Shown here: piece by piece, positions 16,516 through 24,502 of the stretch
Numbering within the stretch: position 1 is the stretch's first letter
Layout of the letters: every line of letters starts with the position of its first letter
Assembly (NCBI GenBank): GCA_041166745.1
Contig: JBEEGH010000005.1
Coordinates: 248,001 to 312,000 of the forward strand
Source: DASUCS01 sp041166745
Lineage (GTDB): Bacteria > Actinomycetota > Acidimicrobiia > Acidimicrobiales > JACDCH01
Reading direction: 5' to 3'
DNA length: 64,000 bases
The notes under the pieces: model-generated
Database searches by the model: none
Seen by the model: the letters and a program-made list of their open reading frames with translations, nothing else
Told to the model about the DNA's origin: nothing
Translations under genes and position numbers: made by a program

Positions 16516-17963
16516 CGGAGCTCACGCATTCGGTCTTTGAGGGTGCGAGGGCCGAACTCGTCGAAGATGTTGGCCCCCAGCTCCACGCCGGTGTCTTCGA
16601 GCTTCTCGGAGAAGGTCGGCCGTACGCCTGTCGGTTGCATCTCGCCGCGGTGACGCTTGGTCTCCGGATCGACTCCAGCGGCAAAGTCGAAGAGGAAGAT
16701 GTCCTGGAGGGTGATCTTCTCGCCCTCCATGCCGTCGACCTCGGTGATGTGGGTCACTCGGCGAGAACCGTCCCGCAGCCGGGTCAGCTGCACGATGAGG
16801 TCCACGGCCGACGCAACCTGTTCCCGGATCGCGCGGACGGGCAGGTCGAAGCCGGCCATCAGCGTGAGCGTCTCGATACGGGCGAGCGCATCGCGAGGGC
16901 TGTTCGAGTGCACGGTCGTCATCGACCCGTCGTGGCCGGTGTTCATCGCTTGCAACATGTCGAGCGCCTCGCCCCCGCGGCACTCGCCGACGACGATGCG
17001 ATCCGGACGCATGCGCAGGCTGTTCCTCACGAGGTCGCGGATGGCGATCGCGCCGGCACCTTCGATGTTGGGCGGGCGGGTCTCCAGCGCGAGCACGTGC
17101 CGCTGATGGAGTTGCAGTTCTTTCGCATCCTCGACCGTGACGATGCGCTCGTCGTTCGGGATGAATGACGACAACACGTTGAGCAGGGTCGTCTTACCGG
17201 TACCCGTGCCGCCGGAAACGATGATGTTGAGCCGTCCCTCGATGCACGCCCGCAGGAAGCGCACACTGCGCTCGTCGAGCGTGCCGAACCGCATGAGGTC
17301 CTCGGCCGTGAAGGGGTCGGTCGCGAACTTGCGAATCGTGAGAAACGGCCCGTCGATCGCCAGTGGCTGGATGATGGCGTTGACCCGGGATCCGTCGGGC
17401 AACCGCGCGTCGACCATGGGCGATGCCTCGTCGATGCGGCGGCCGACCTGCGACACGATCTTCTCGATGACCCGGCGGACGTGCTGACCATCGATGAACC
17501 CGGAGGGCACCTCGATGACCTTCCCCGCCCGTTCGACGAAAACGATGTCCGGCCCGTTGACCATGATTTCTGTGACGGAGTCGTCGGCGAGGTACTCCTC
17601 GATCGGGCCGTAGCCGATCACATCGTTGCGGATGTCTCGGGCGAAGCGTTCGAACACCTCACCGGTCAGCGGAGCGCCGTGCTCGGCGAACGCCGACTCG
17701 GTCGCCTCGTGAAGTCGCTTCTCGAGATCCTGCTCCTCGACGGCGTCGTCGTAGAGCAGCGGCCCGAGGTCCCGCACGATCTGGCGATGGACCTTCTCGT
17801 GGACATCTGCGGGAAGCCGGTCCCGCGGCGGAGGAGGTGGAGGAGGCGGCGTCGGGCGCAGCGCGCGAGCGGCCGCTTCGGCCAGGTCGGCCGGTTCGTC
17901 GACGACCGGCGCGGGTGCGGGAGGGCCGGCCGCATCTTGAATGCGTTGTCGAAGCAGACTCAT
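16512..17963 (-). CDS. cpaF: CpaF/TadA-type secretion ATPase
   Basis: Hexameric ATPase powering Tad pilus assembly, 483 residues, cytosolic. It has an N-terminal Pro-rich and helical part, then the conserved DSVTEIMVNGPD loop (about residue 129-140). Walker A is SGGTGTGKTTLLN (about residue 246-258), the Asp box is VTVEDAKELQL, the Walker B/His region is RPDRIVVGECRGGEALDML, and NTGHDGSMTTVHSN follows. These fit the CpaF branch rather than PilB/PilT. It overlaps cpaB and tadB by 4 bases each. There is no CpaE/TadZ localisation protein in this operon. Confidence 0.94.
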   Translation of the reverse strand: MSLLRQRIQDAAGPPAPAPVVDEPADLAEAAARALRPTPPPPPPPPRDRLPADVHEKVHRQIVRDLGPLLYDDAVEEQDLEKRLHEATESAFAEHGAPLTGEVFERFARDIRNDVIGYGPIEEYLADDSVTEIMVNGPDIVFVERAGKVIEVPSGFIDGQHVRRVIEKIVSQVGRRIDEASPMVDARLPDGSRVNAIIQPLAIDGPFLTIRKFATDPFTAEDLMRFGTLDERSVRFLRACIEGRLNIIVSGGTGTGKTTLLNVLSSFIPNDERIVTVEDAKELQLHQRHVLALETRPPNIEGAGAIAIRDLVRNSLRMRPDRIVVGECRGGEALDMLQAMNTGHDGSMTTVHSNSPRDALARIETLTLMAGFDLPVRAIREQVASAVDLIVQLTRLRDGSRRVTHITEVDGMEGEKITLQDIFLFDFAAGVDPETKRHRGEMQPTGVRPTFSEKLEDTGVELGANIFDEFGPRTLKDRMRELR

Positions 17964-18763
17964 GGCGTCGCGGTGGGCAGCGTCGTCGGGACGACGGACA
18001 GCCCGTTGCCGTCGGCGATCGGCGGAATGTCACTGGGTGCCGTCTTCGGGCCGACGAGGGTGAGGTACACGTCGTACTCGTGCGCGAACAGCAGCAGTCG
18101 CGCCGAATCCGAAGGAGAGACGGCGACCGTGTAGAGGCCCGTGCCCGGATTCTTCGGCGCCTCTTTCGCATCCTGGGCGGGCATTTGAACGTCGCCGATC
18201 GCGATGATCGTCAAGTCCTGGAACACGTGGACCATCGCGGCTCCACCCGAGTCGGGGAGGCCGAGCACTGACGCATTGGGGACCTGGACCAGGAAGTTCA
18301 CGTGGTCGCCGGGCCGAATCAGGTCGGATACGGCCTGCTCCGCGGTCGCCTTGAACGACACGGCCACCATGCCATCGGCAAGTTGCGTGGCGAACGTCGG
18401 TGGCCCGACCCGGTCGTTCTTCGTTGCGCTGGCGAAGGACTCTTGCACCACGAGCTGGCCCTGTGCCAGTGGCGCGGTTGCGATCAGTCCGGCGAGCGTG
18501 TTTGCGTCGGTGACAGCAGTAGGCGGTCGCAGCGTCATCGGGATGTCCGACATCGCCAGCCGGCCTTCGTTCCATGCGGTGTTGAACGGCATACCCGCGG
18601 GCACGTCCTTGACCGCGACCATCACGGGCACGGGTTGTGACGCCGCCACTGCCCGATCCTGGGCGCCGCTCGCGTAGCGAATGAGCCCGAAGCAGGACCC
18701 GAGAGCGACGACCGCGGCCACGATGAGTACTCCGACGCGGTTCACAGCTGCACATCTCCGCAC
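17960..18763 (-). CDS. cpaB: CpaB/RcpC-like Flp pilus assembly protein
   Basis: 267 residues with an N-terminal membrane anchor (VGVLIVAAVVALGSCFGLIRY) followed by a SAF-like domain (VMVAVKDVPAGMPF), then the RcpC domain with DLIRPGDHVNFLV. In Gram-negative Tad systems this protein sits at the outer membrane secretin; here no secretin is present, as expected for a monoderm cell, so it may couple the platform to the cell wall (inference). GTG 18763 overlaps the preceding gene by 22 bases; a GTG seven codons later (before NRVGVLI) is an alternative start. Confidence 0.85.
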   Translation of the reverse strand: MRRCAAVNRVGVLIVAAVVALGSCFGLIRYASGAQDRAVAASQPVPVMVAVKDVPAGMPFNTAWNEGRLAMSDIPMTLRPPTAVTDANTLAGLIATAPLAQGQLVVQESFASATKNDRVGPPTFATQLADGMVAVSFKATAEQAVSDLIRPGDHVNFLVQVPNASVLGLPDSGGAAMVHVFQDLTIIAIGDVQMPAQDAKEAPKNPGTGLYTVAVSPSDSARLLLFAHEYDVYLTLVGPKTAPSDIPPIADGNGLSVVPTTLPTATP

Positions 18764-19893
18764 AACTCATGAACGCGGCCGCGCCTGATGGCGTCCTGCA
18801 AGATCTCGCCGACGGTTCGCCGGCCGGCCCGCAATGGCTTGGTGACGTCTTGCAAGTACGCCAGCACGTCGAGGGCCTCGTCGGCGTCCGCGGCCCACGC
18901 TTCCACCTGCGGCACGCTGTAGGTCAGCAGGTCGGCTCCCTTCATTCGTGTGGCGAGTGCGCACCAGGCGGTGATCGTCAGCTCGAGGTCGATTGCCGGT
19001 CTGGTCAGCTCGGCGCAAACGAACGCGTCGGCGACCGCGAGGTCGTGGATGATCGCCGGGTCGAGTCGGGCGCCGAGCGCGCTCGCCAACTGCTCGATGG
19101 CGGCGAGGGCCTTCGTCGCGCCGTCGATGTCGGGAATGCCGGCATCGACGAAGCCGCCCAGCCGCCGGCTCACGGTGGTCCAGATCTCGTCGACGTTGGC
19201 CTTCAGCTCGTTGGCGCGGCGCAACATGCTCATCGTGCGCTTCACGTCGGATGGTGGTCGCCCGGTGCGGGTGACGGTTGCCAGGCGGCCTCGGATGTGG
19301 CGCCGTCGAAGGGAGTGCCACCAACGCTCGACCGAAGGCAGTCGCTTCGCACACCGGAGCGTCCAGATGTCCTCGGAGAACTCGGCGTAGAGCTGGCGGC
19401 GAAGGGCGGACATCTCACCGAGGTCGTCACCGAGTGCGAGCAGCAGGATGCGGGCCGAGTACGACTCGGCCGGATCGGCCCATGACGGATTCGGGGCGGG
19501 GGCGTCGGCCAGGCCTATGAGCGCACGGCTCAGCCGGCGCAGCTGTCCGAGCGGCATCGTCGAAAGATCAGCCGCGAACACCTCGCCCAGCAGGTCGGTG
19601 GAAGCTCGCACGCGCGACGCCATGCTCACCGACTGGCGGGCGAAGTCACGCACCTCACGCAGCACGCGTGCGGAGTCGGCGACCGCCACATCCACCGGCA
19701 TCACGCCGGAGGCGAGGCGTTCACGCGTGCGCAACGCATTCGATGCACAATCGTGAGGTACGCGACGCCACTCCGGCCCGTAGGCGGCTCGGAGCTTCGC
19801 CACGTCGCCAGCGAGTTGCCGTCGTTGGGCCACGGACAGCATCGCACCCGTCGGTACCGGACTCTCGTTTGCAGCCTGCATGAGGGCGCCCAT
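18742..19893 (-). CDS. Unrecognised first gene of the Tad operon
   Basis: 383 residues, no recognised family. The product is predicted almost wholly alpha-helical, soluble, rich in Ala, Arg and Leu, without Walker motifs, signal peptide or membrane helices. It occupies the operon position where other Tad loci carry the prepilin peptidase or TadZ/CpaE, but it has no aspartyl protease GxGD motif and no deviant Walker A, so it is neither. ATG 19893 follows an AAGGGA ribosome binding site by 9 bases. The overlap with cpaB (22 bases) ties it to the pilus machine. It could be a lineage-specific assembly or regulatory factor. Confidence 0.7.
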   Translation of the reverse strand: MGALMQAANESPVPTGAMLSVAQRRQLAGDVAKLRAAYGPEWRRVPHDCASNALRTRERLASGVMPVDVAVADSARVLREVRDFARQSVSMASRVRASTDLLGEVFAADLSTMPLGQLRRLSRALIGLADAPAPNPSWADPAESYSARILLLALGDDLGEMSALRRQLYAEFSEDIWTLRCAKRLPSVERWWHSLRRRHIRGRLATVTRTGRPPSDVKRTMSMLRRANELKANVDEIWTTVSRRLGGFVDAGIPDIDGATKALAAIEQLASALGARLDPAIIHDLAVADAFVCAELTRPAIDLELTITAWCALATRMKGADLLTYSVPQVEAWAADADEALDVLAYLQDVTKPLRAGRRTVGEILQDAIRRGRVHELCGDVQL

Positions 19894-19955
19894 GCCCTAG
19901 TCCCTTCTCCGCCCGTGCGTGTCGTGAAAGGGATCGGAGTCGGAAGCGCGGCGCT

Positions 19956-19973
19956 TTAGGTCATACGACCTAA
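19956..19973. promoter_or_regulatory. Perfect 7-bp-arm palindrome upstream of the Tad operon
   Basis: TTAGGTC-ATAC-GACCTAA lies 63 bases before the start of the Tad operon and 13 bases after the stop of the upstream gene. The arms are perfect inverted repeats. As DNA it looks like a dimeric repressor or activator site; as RNA it would be a hairpin without a T-run. Confidence 0.5.
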
Positions 19974-19986
19974 TGGCCCGAAGGTG

Positions 19987-20676
19987 CTACGCGTGAGTGG
20001 TCACATCGCGATACGGAAGGGACGCGTTCGCGCGGCGCGGACGTTCGCCATGACGCAAACGCACTGTGGCGATGTTGCGCGCTCGCCATCGACGATGGAA
20101 CTCGGGATCGAGTTCGGCGGCCGCGAGTTCGAGCCGCTCTTGATTTGCTTCCCACAACGCGCAGATGGTGTGCACCTTCGCGGCTTTCTGCAGATGAACG
20201 GGCTCACGGCCCATGGCTCGTAACAGGTCGTGCAACGCGCAAGCGTCGTCGCGTCCCGACGTGAGCTCACCCGGATCGAGCGCGTTGATCGATGCAAGTG
20301 CGACCGCGTGGTCCAGCAACTCGAGCACCGCTCCTGAATAGCGCAGCATTCCTGCGGCGTATGGCGGGAGGTGCGTCTCGGGGTCGAGCCGCACGAGAGT
20401 CTCGGGCGTCCTCCACTCGGCGAGCTCCTCCGTTGCCGGTCGATCGCGCTGAGACCGATCGGCGTCCTCCACCCGTCGTTTCGACCGGCAGACGACCAGC
20501 ACGGCGGCGGTGAGCACGGAACACAGCGCCACCGTGAGCACGATGCGAGGCGCGTCCGACGTCGACGTGCCGACGAGTACGCCGGCCACGTACGCCGCGA
20601 TCGCCAGAAATGACGCGGCCAGCCAAGGGGCAAGCGCCTCGCGGGGCACGATCGGCCGGCTCTTCACGTCAGTCAC
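19987..20676 (-). CDS. Unrecognised membrane-anchored protein
   Basis: 229 residues of unknown family. Two adjacent membrane helices occupy about residues 16-36 and 46-64 (LAPWLAASFLAIAAYVAGVL and IVLTVALCSVLTAAVLVVC). A cytosolic helical domain follows, containing the LLRAMGREPVHLQKAAKVHT segment, and the protein ends with a basic tail. GTG 20676 is the only reasonable start and no ribosome binding site is evident. It reads in the same direction as the Tad operon, 93 bases upstream of it, with a palindrome between. A role in pilus control or anchoring is possible but not shown. Confidence 0.65.
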   Translation of the reverse strand: MTDVKSRPIVPREALAPWLAASFLAIAAYVAGVLVGTSTSDAPRIVLTVALCSVLTAAVLVVCRSKRRVEDADRSQRDRPATEELAEWRTPETLVRLDPETHLPPYAAGMLRYSGAVLELLDHAVALASINALDPGELTSGRDDACALHDLLRAMGREPVHLQKAAKVHTICALWEANQERLELAAAELDPEFHRRWRARNIATVRLRHGERPRRANASLPYRDVTTHA

Positions 20677-20762
20677 CGCGCGTCCATCGACGCACAGACC
20701 GACTGCCTTTACCTCTCTGTCGCTGACGGATGGCCTTTACGTTCGGTTGACCCGGGACTTCC

Positions 20763-20768
20763 TACATT
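20763..20768 (+). promoter_or_regulatory. TACATT -10 box before the ABC exporter gene
   Basis: TACATT ends 7 bases before ATG 20776, leaving no room for a ribosome binding site; a leaderless mRNA is likely. No -35 box of good quality is seen. Confidence 0.35.
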
Positions 20769-20775
20769 CGTCAAA

Positions 20776-22542
20776 ATGACTCCTGCCGGTTCACGTCGTC
20801 GCGCCATTCGGCGGCTCTGGGCCGAGGCCCATGGCGTGCTCGGCGAGCGAATCCGGCTGTTGTGGGTCCTTCTGGCGGTCTCGACCGTCGGTGGCTTTGC
20901 GGAGGCCGCACTGCTGTATGCGATCGTGCGCGTCGCTGTGGCCTTGGCCGCCGACGCTGGCCACGTCGACCTCGCCCTCGGATCGCTGCCCGACTTCCGA
21001 GTCTCGATCGGCGAGGGATTCGCGGTTGCGCTCATCGCTCTGGCGATCATGACGGGTCTGGCGGTCGCGGAGTCATGGATCTCGGCACGACTGAGCACCG
21101 AGGCTCTCACCAAGGCCCGCAAGCGTCTCTTCCATGCGTTCGTGTCTGCATCGTGGCAGACGCAGTCTCAGGAGCGCGAGGGACGGCTGCAAGAGCTCAT
21201 GACGACGTACGTCATGCGGCTCTCGTCCAGCGTCACGACGCTCGCCAAGGGTCTGGTCGCTCTCGTGACGTTCCTCACGCTGCTCACGTCGGCATTCATC
21301 GTCGACTTCGTCCCCGCCGCGGTGAGCCTCGGTGCTGTCGTCCTCCTCTACCTGATCCTGCGCCCGCTGAATACACGCACCAAGGCGACGTCACGCGTCA
21401 GCGCGCAGCAGAACGTGGAATACGCGAGTCGTATCTCGGAGTCGGTCGGGTTGGCCCGCGAGGTGCACGTCTTTCACGTGGGCGACGAGGTCATGGCCGA
21501 TCTCGACGACTTCGCCGACGTTGCCGCTCGCGCGACCTTCAAGACTCGATTGCTCGGCAACCTCACGCCGGCGGTGTACCAGGGCATGGCGATGTTGCTC
21601 CTGCTGCTCGGTCTCATCGGCGTCTACATAGGTGGACCGTCTCGCGTGGCTGAGCTCGCGGCCGTAGTGCTCCTGCTCGTTCGATCCTTGAGCTATAGCC
21701 AGCAGGTGCAGTCCGTGGTGCAGCAAGCCGCGGAGATCGCGCCCTACGTGGAGGAGCTCAACGAGCAACTGCAACGCTACGAGTCGATGCGCACACGCTC
21801 CGGCGACAAGACGCTCCACTCCGTCGGACGCCTCGCACTGGTCGATGTGTCGTTCCGCTTCGACCCCGAGGTGCCCGTCCTACGCGACCTCAGCTTCGAA
21901 GTCGAGCCGGGGGAGGCGATCGGAATCGTCGGACCGTCGGGCGCGGGTAAGTCGACGCTCGTTCAGCTGCTTCTCCGCTTGCGCGAGCCGGACACGGGGT
22001 CGTATCTCGTCGGTGATCTCGATGCGACCGCGATCGATCTCGCTTCGTGGTATCGCCATTTCGTGTTCGTGCCGCAGGACAACCGGCTGCTCTACGGAAC
22101 GATCGCGGAGAACATCGCGTTCTACCGACTCGGTGTCGATCGCGAGGCGATCGAGGATGCGGCCCGACGCGCCCAGCTCCACGACGACGTACAGCAGTGG
22201 CCGGACGGCTACGACACGCTCGTCGGCCACGGTGCGCAGGAGCTCTCCGGCGGTCAGACGCAACGGCTGGGGCTCGCACGCGCGCTGCTCGGCCGGCCCA
22301 GCGTGTTGATCCTCGACGAACCGACCAGCGCGCTCGACCTGCGCTCCGAACGGCTCGTGCAACGGACGCTCGAGGAGCTCCATGGGCAGGTGACGATGTT
22401 CATCGTTGCGCATCGGATGTCGACACTGTCGATCTGCGACCGCGTCCTCGTCCTGCGGGACGGCCAGATCGAAGCCTTTGGTCCGCCGGCGGAACTGCAG
22501 GGCCGTGCAGGCTTCTATCAAGAGGTGACGAGCTCGCGGTGA
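20776..22542 (+). CDS. ABC exporter, fused membrane and ATPase domains
   Basis: Half-transporter of 588 residues that would work as a homodimer. Residues 20-320 contain about six membrane helices (ABC transmembrane type 1). The ATPase domain carries Walker A GPSGAGKSTLVQ (about residue 388-399), signature LSGGQTQRLGLARAL, Walker B VLILDEPTSALD and switch His in IVAHRMST. The LLYGTIAENIAFYR loop is typical of MsbA/lipid or peptide exporters. No partner gene lies next to it, and the downstream tatA gene is convergent. Substrate unknown. Confidence 0.92.
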   Translation: MTPAGSRRRAIRRLWAEAHGVLGERIRLLWVLLAVSTVGGFAEAALLYAIVRVAVALAADAGHVDLALGSLPDFRVSIGEGFAVALIALAIMTGLAVAESWISARLSTEALTKARKRLFHAFVSASWQTQSQEREGRLQELMTTYVMRLSSSVTTLAKGLVALVTFLTLLTSAFIVDFVPAAVSLGAVVLLYLILRPLNTRTKATSRVSAQQNVEYASRISESVGLAREVHVFHVGDEVMADLDDFADVAARATFKTRLLGNLTPAVYQGMAMLLLLLGLIGVYIGGPSRVAELAAVVLLLVRSLSYSQQVQSVVQQAAEIAPYVEELNEQLQRYESMRTRSGDKTLHSVGRLALVDVSFRFDPEVPVLRDLSFEVEPGEAIGIVGPSGAGKSTLVQLLLRLREPDTGSYLVGDLDATAIDLASWYRHFVFVPQDNRLLYGTIAENIAFYRLGVDREAIEDAARRAQLHDDVQQWPDGYDTLVGHGAQELSGGQTQRLGLARALLGRPSVLILDEPTSALDLRSERLVQRTLEELHGQVTMFIVAHRMSTLSICDRVLVLRDGQIEAFGPPAELQGRAGFYQEVTSSR

Positions 22543-22559
22543 TCGCGGCGGCAGCGCCT

Positions 22560-22742
22560 TCAGTTCGTCGGCTTGTCGCCTTCAGCGCCACCGGCGTTGT
22601 CGTCGGCGGCCTTCTTGAGCTCGCTCTTCGCTTGCCCCAGGGAACGAGCGAGTTTCGGGAGCTGACTTCCGCCGAACAGCAGCAGGATCAGCGCCGCGGC
22701 AATGATGAGCTCCGGTGCGCCGATGCTGGCCAGGTTCACCAT
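22560..22742 (-). CDS. tatA: TatA/E family twin-arginine translocase subunit
   Basis: Pore-forming subunit for export of folded proteins, 60 residues, shorter than usual actinobacterial TatA. The single membrane helix (PELIIAAALILLLFGGSQLP) carries the invariant FG pair and is followed by the amphipathic helix KLARSLGQAKSELKKA, then a short acidic tail. ATG 22742 or the next codon GTG 22739 may be the start; TACACT lies 3 or 6 bases upstream. tatB and tatC are not in the window, so this is an isolated copy. Confidence 0.88.
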   Translation of the reverse strand: MVNLASIGAPELIIAAALILLLFGGSQLPKLARSLGQAKSELKKAADDNAGGAEGDKPTN

Positions 22743-22854
22743 GCGAGTGTACGCAGACGGTATGTGGCGAAACGGTAAGTGACGCGGGACACGTTGTCGG
22801 GAGCCGCCCGATTTGGGAGAGTTGCCCTAGTAGGCGGACCCTGGGGAGGCGGAC

Positions 22855-23295
22855 ATGTTCAGCTCGATCGTGGTCGGGAGCGATGGATCGTCGCGTTCAC
22901 GGCAGGCCGTGGCCATCGCGACGGAGTTGGCGCGATCGCACGGCGCCAAGTTGCACCTCGTCCGAGCATTCCGACCGACGCTGCAGACGGCGGCCCTCGC
23001 CGGCGACACGATGATGGCCCTGGCACCGACGACCGACGCCGAGATCCACGCGCAGGTCGAGGAGGAGCTCGAACGGCTGGCTGCGGAGATCGAACGCGAC
23101 GGCGTCGCCGTGCAGACGTACGCCTGCGCGCAGGCCGCACCGTCTGCCCTCCTGTCGGTGGCCGCCCACCAAGAAGCCGACCTGATCGTGGTCGGAAGCA
23201 AGGGCATGCACGGCGCGCGTCGCGTGCTCGGCAGCGTGCCCAACTCCATCGCACACCAGGCCACCTGCGCGGTGATGATCGTCCCGACGGGATGA
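22855..23295 (+). CDS. Universal stress protein (UspA family)
   Basis: Single-domain Usp of 146 residues, cytosolic. The N-terminus IVVGSDGSSRSRQAVAIA gives the first strand and the Asp that contacts the nucleotide. The ATP-binding pattern G-x2-G-x9-G(S/T) is visible as GSKGMHGARRVLGSVPNSI (about residue 113-131), so it should belong to the ATP-binding class. A GGGGAGG ribosome binding site precedes ATG 22855. It opens a group of stress-type genes (secreted repeat protein, hemerythrin, MsrA). Confidence 0.92.
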   Translation: MFSSIVVGSDGSSRSRQAVAIATELARSHGAKLHLVRAFRPTLQTAALAGDTMMALAPTTDAEIHAQVEEELERLAAEIERDGVAVQTYACAQAAPSALLSVAAHQEADLIVVGSKGMHGARRVLGSVPNSIAHQATCAVMIVPTG

Positions 23296-23449
23296 CGTCG
23301 TCGGCGTGACCCGCGCCGACATGAGACCCGCCAGCGATCGCATGATCGATTGCTTCGAGGACCGTACCGGTGCGCGGCTCGAGCTTCCTGAGCGCATTGT
23401 GCTCTGACTCTCGGCTGGCTCACAGAAACGCTCTCTACGGTGACCCCCT

Positions 23450-23830
23450 ACGAAGAAACCACTCGTTGCCGCAGTCGTCGCCGCCTCACTTCTCGCGGGA
23501 GCAGGCGTCGGCGCCGTCTTCTTCGGTCCTGGGCCAGCTGGTGCCCAGAGCACGTCGAGCGACTCCACATCGAGCGATTCGACGTCGGCGCCGACATCGA
23601 ACGAAGACGCAACCCACGAGGCCAGCGAAACCCCCGAACAAGAAGCCGCCGAGGATTCGGGGCAGGCGCATCGAGGCGAACATCACGGCCCTGGTGGTCG
23701 CGGTCCGAACGAGGACGCGGCGCACGAGGCCAACGAGACGCCGGAGCAAGAAGCGGCTGAAGACGCTGGCACCGCTCCGGCGCCCGACTCGAATTCTTCG
23801 TCGACGAGTTCGAGCTCGTCATCCTCGTAA
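23450..23830 (+). CDS. Secreted acidic repeat protein, probable ACG start
   Basis: No known family. The frame from the in-frame TGA (23441-23443) to TAA (23828-23830) has no ATG, GTG or TTG at all, yet it encodes a convincing secreted protein if read from ACG 23450: a KKPLVAAVVAASLLAGAGV signal helix, a GPAGAQS cleavage region, a Ser/Thr/Asp spacer, two near-identical acidic 21-residue repeats (residues 51-71 and 87-107, 18 of 21 identical) around a His/Gly segment, and a poly-Ser tail. GGTGA at 23439-23443 lies 6 bases before ACG as a ribosome binding site. It may use a rare ACG start, or the start codon was lost recently or misread. It lies between uspA and the hemerythrin gene. Confidence 0.6.
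   Translation, partial: TKKPLVAAVVAASLLAGAGVGAVFFGPGPAGAQSTSSDSTSSDSTSAPTSNEDATHEASETPEQEAAEDSGQAHRGEHHGPGGRGPNEDAAHEANETPEQEAAEDAGTAPAPDSNSSSTSSSSSSS
23600..23770 (+). repeat. Two 63-base coding repeats in the secreted protein
   Basis: Positions 23600-23662 and 23708-23770 encode two copies of an acidic segment (NEDA-HEA-ETPEQEAAED-G). The copies differ in three residues, so the duplication is recent or under selection. Confidence 0.8.
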
Positions 23831-23881
23831 TGACGCCGTCCTGAGGTATCACGCCGCTGCTCAGTGGGCAACGTGGCCCCC

Positions 23882-24502
23882 ATGGACGCAATCACACTGC
23901 TCAAGAACGATCACAAGACCGTCAACGAGTTGTTCAGGAAGTTCGAGAAGGCCGGTGACAGCGCTCACAAGACCAAGGCGAAATTGGTCGAGCAGATCAT
24001 CCACGAGCTCGCGATTCACGCCGCGGTCGAGGAAGTCGCGTTCTATCCGTTCATCAAGGGTGCGAGCGAGACGCTGAAAGACGATGTCCTCGAGAGCCTC
24101 GAGGAGCACCACGTCGTGAAGTGGTTGCTGAGCGAGCTCGAGGGCATGAGCCCGAAGGACGAGCGCTTCGATGCGAAGGTCACCGTTCTCATCGAGAACG
24201 TTCGCCATCACGTCAAAGAAGAGGAAGAGGAGATGTTCCCGCGGGTGCGCAAGATGCTCTCCCGCTCGGACCTCCAGGAGCTCGGCGAGGCCCTCGCCAA
24301 TGCCAAGAAGATCGCGCCGACGCACCCGCATCCGAAGGCGCCCGACGAGCCGCCGTTCAATGCGGTCGCGAGCATGGTGTCCGGGTTGGTGGACCGTGCG
24401 CGCGACACCGGACGTGAGGCGGTGAAGCGGTCGACCAAGACGACCCGCCGACCCGCCGCACGCGCCACCGGTCGCCGCGGGCCCGCGTCGAAGTCGCGAT
24501 AG
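23882..24502 (+). CDS. Hemerythrin HHE domain protein with basic tail
   Basis: Non-haem di-iron protein that could bind O2, NO or oxidants. Four-helix bundle ligands are visible in order: DHKTVNELF (His near residue 11), HAAVEEVAFYP (His and Glu, about residue 47-57), EEHHVVKWLL (about residue 77) and RHHVKEEEEEMFP (about residue 108-119). Residues 165-206 form a Lys/Arg/Ala/Thr tail that could bind nucleic acid or the cell surface. ATG 23882 was preferred over an upstream GTG because the family begins with DAITLLKNDH. It follows the secreted repeat protein by 51 bases and is convergent with msrA. Confidence 0.88.
   Translation: MDAITLLKNDHKTVNELFRKFEKAGDSAHKTKAKLVEQIIHELAIHAAVEEVAFYPFIKGASETLKDDVLESLEEHHVVKWLLSELEGMSPKDERFDAKVTVLIENVRHHVKEEEEEMFPRVRKMLSRSDLQELGEALANAKKIAPTHPHPKAPDEPPFNAVASMVSGLVDRARDTGREAVKRSTKTTRRPAARATGRRGPASKSR

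Noticed and set aside
20705..20740. Direct repeat GCCTTTAC (20705-20712 and 20733-20740) before the ABC exporter gene
   Set aside because: Eight bases with 20 bases between can occur by chance and no promoter element matches its position.
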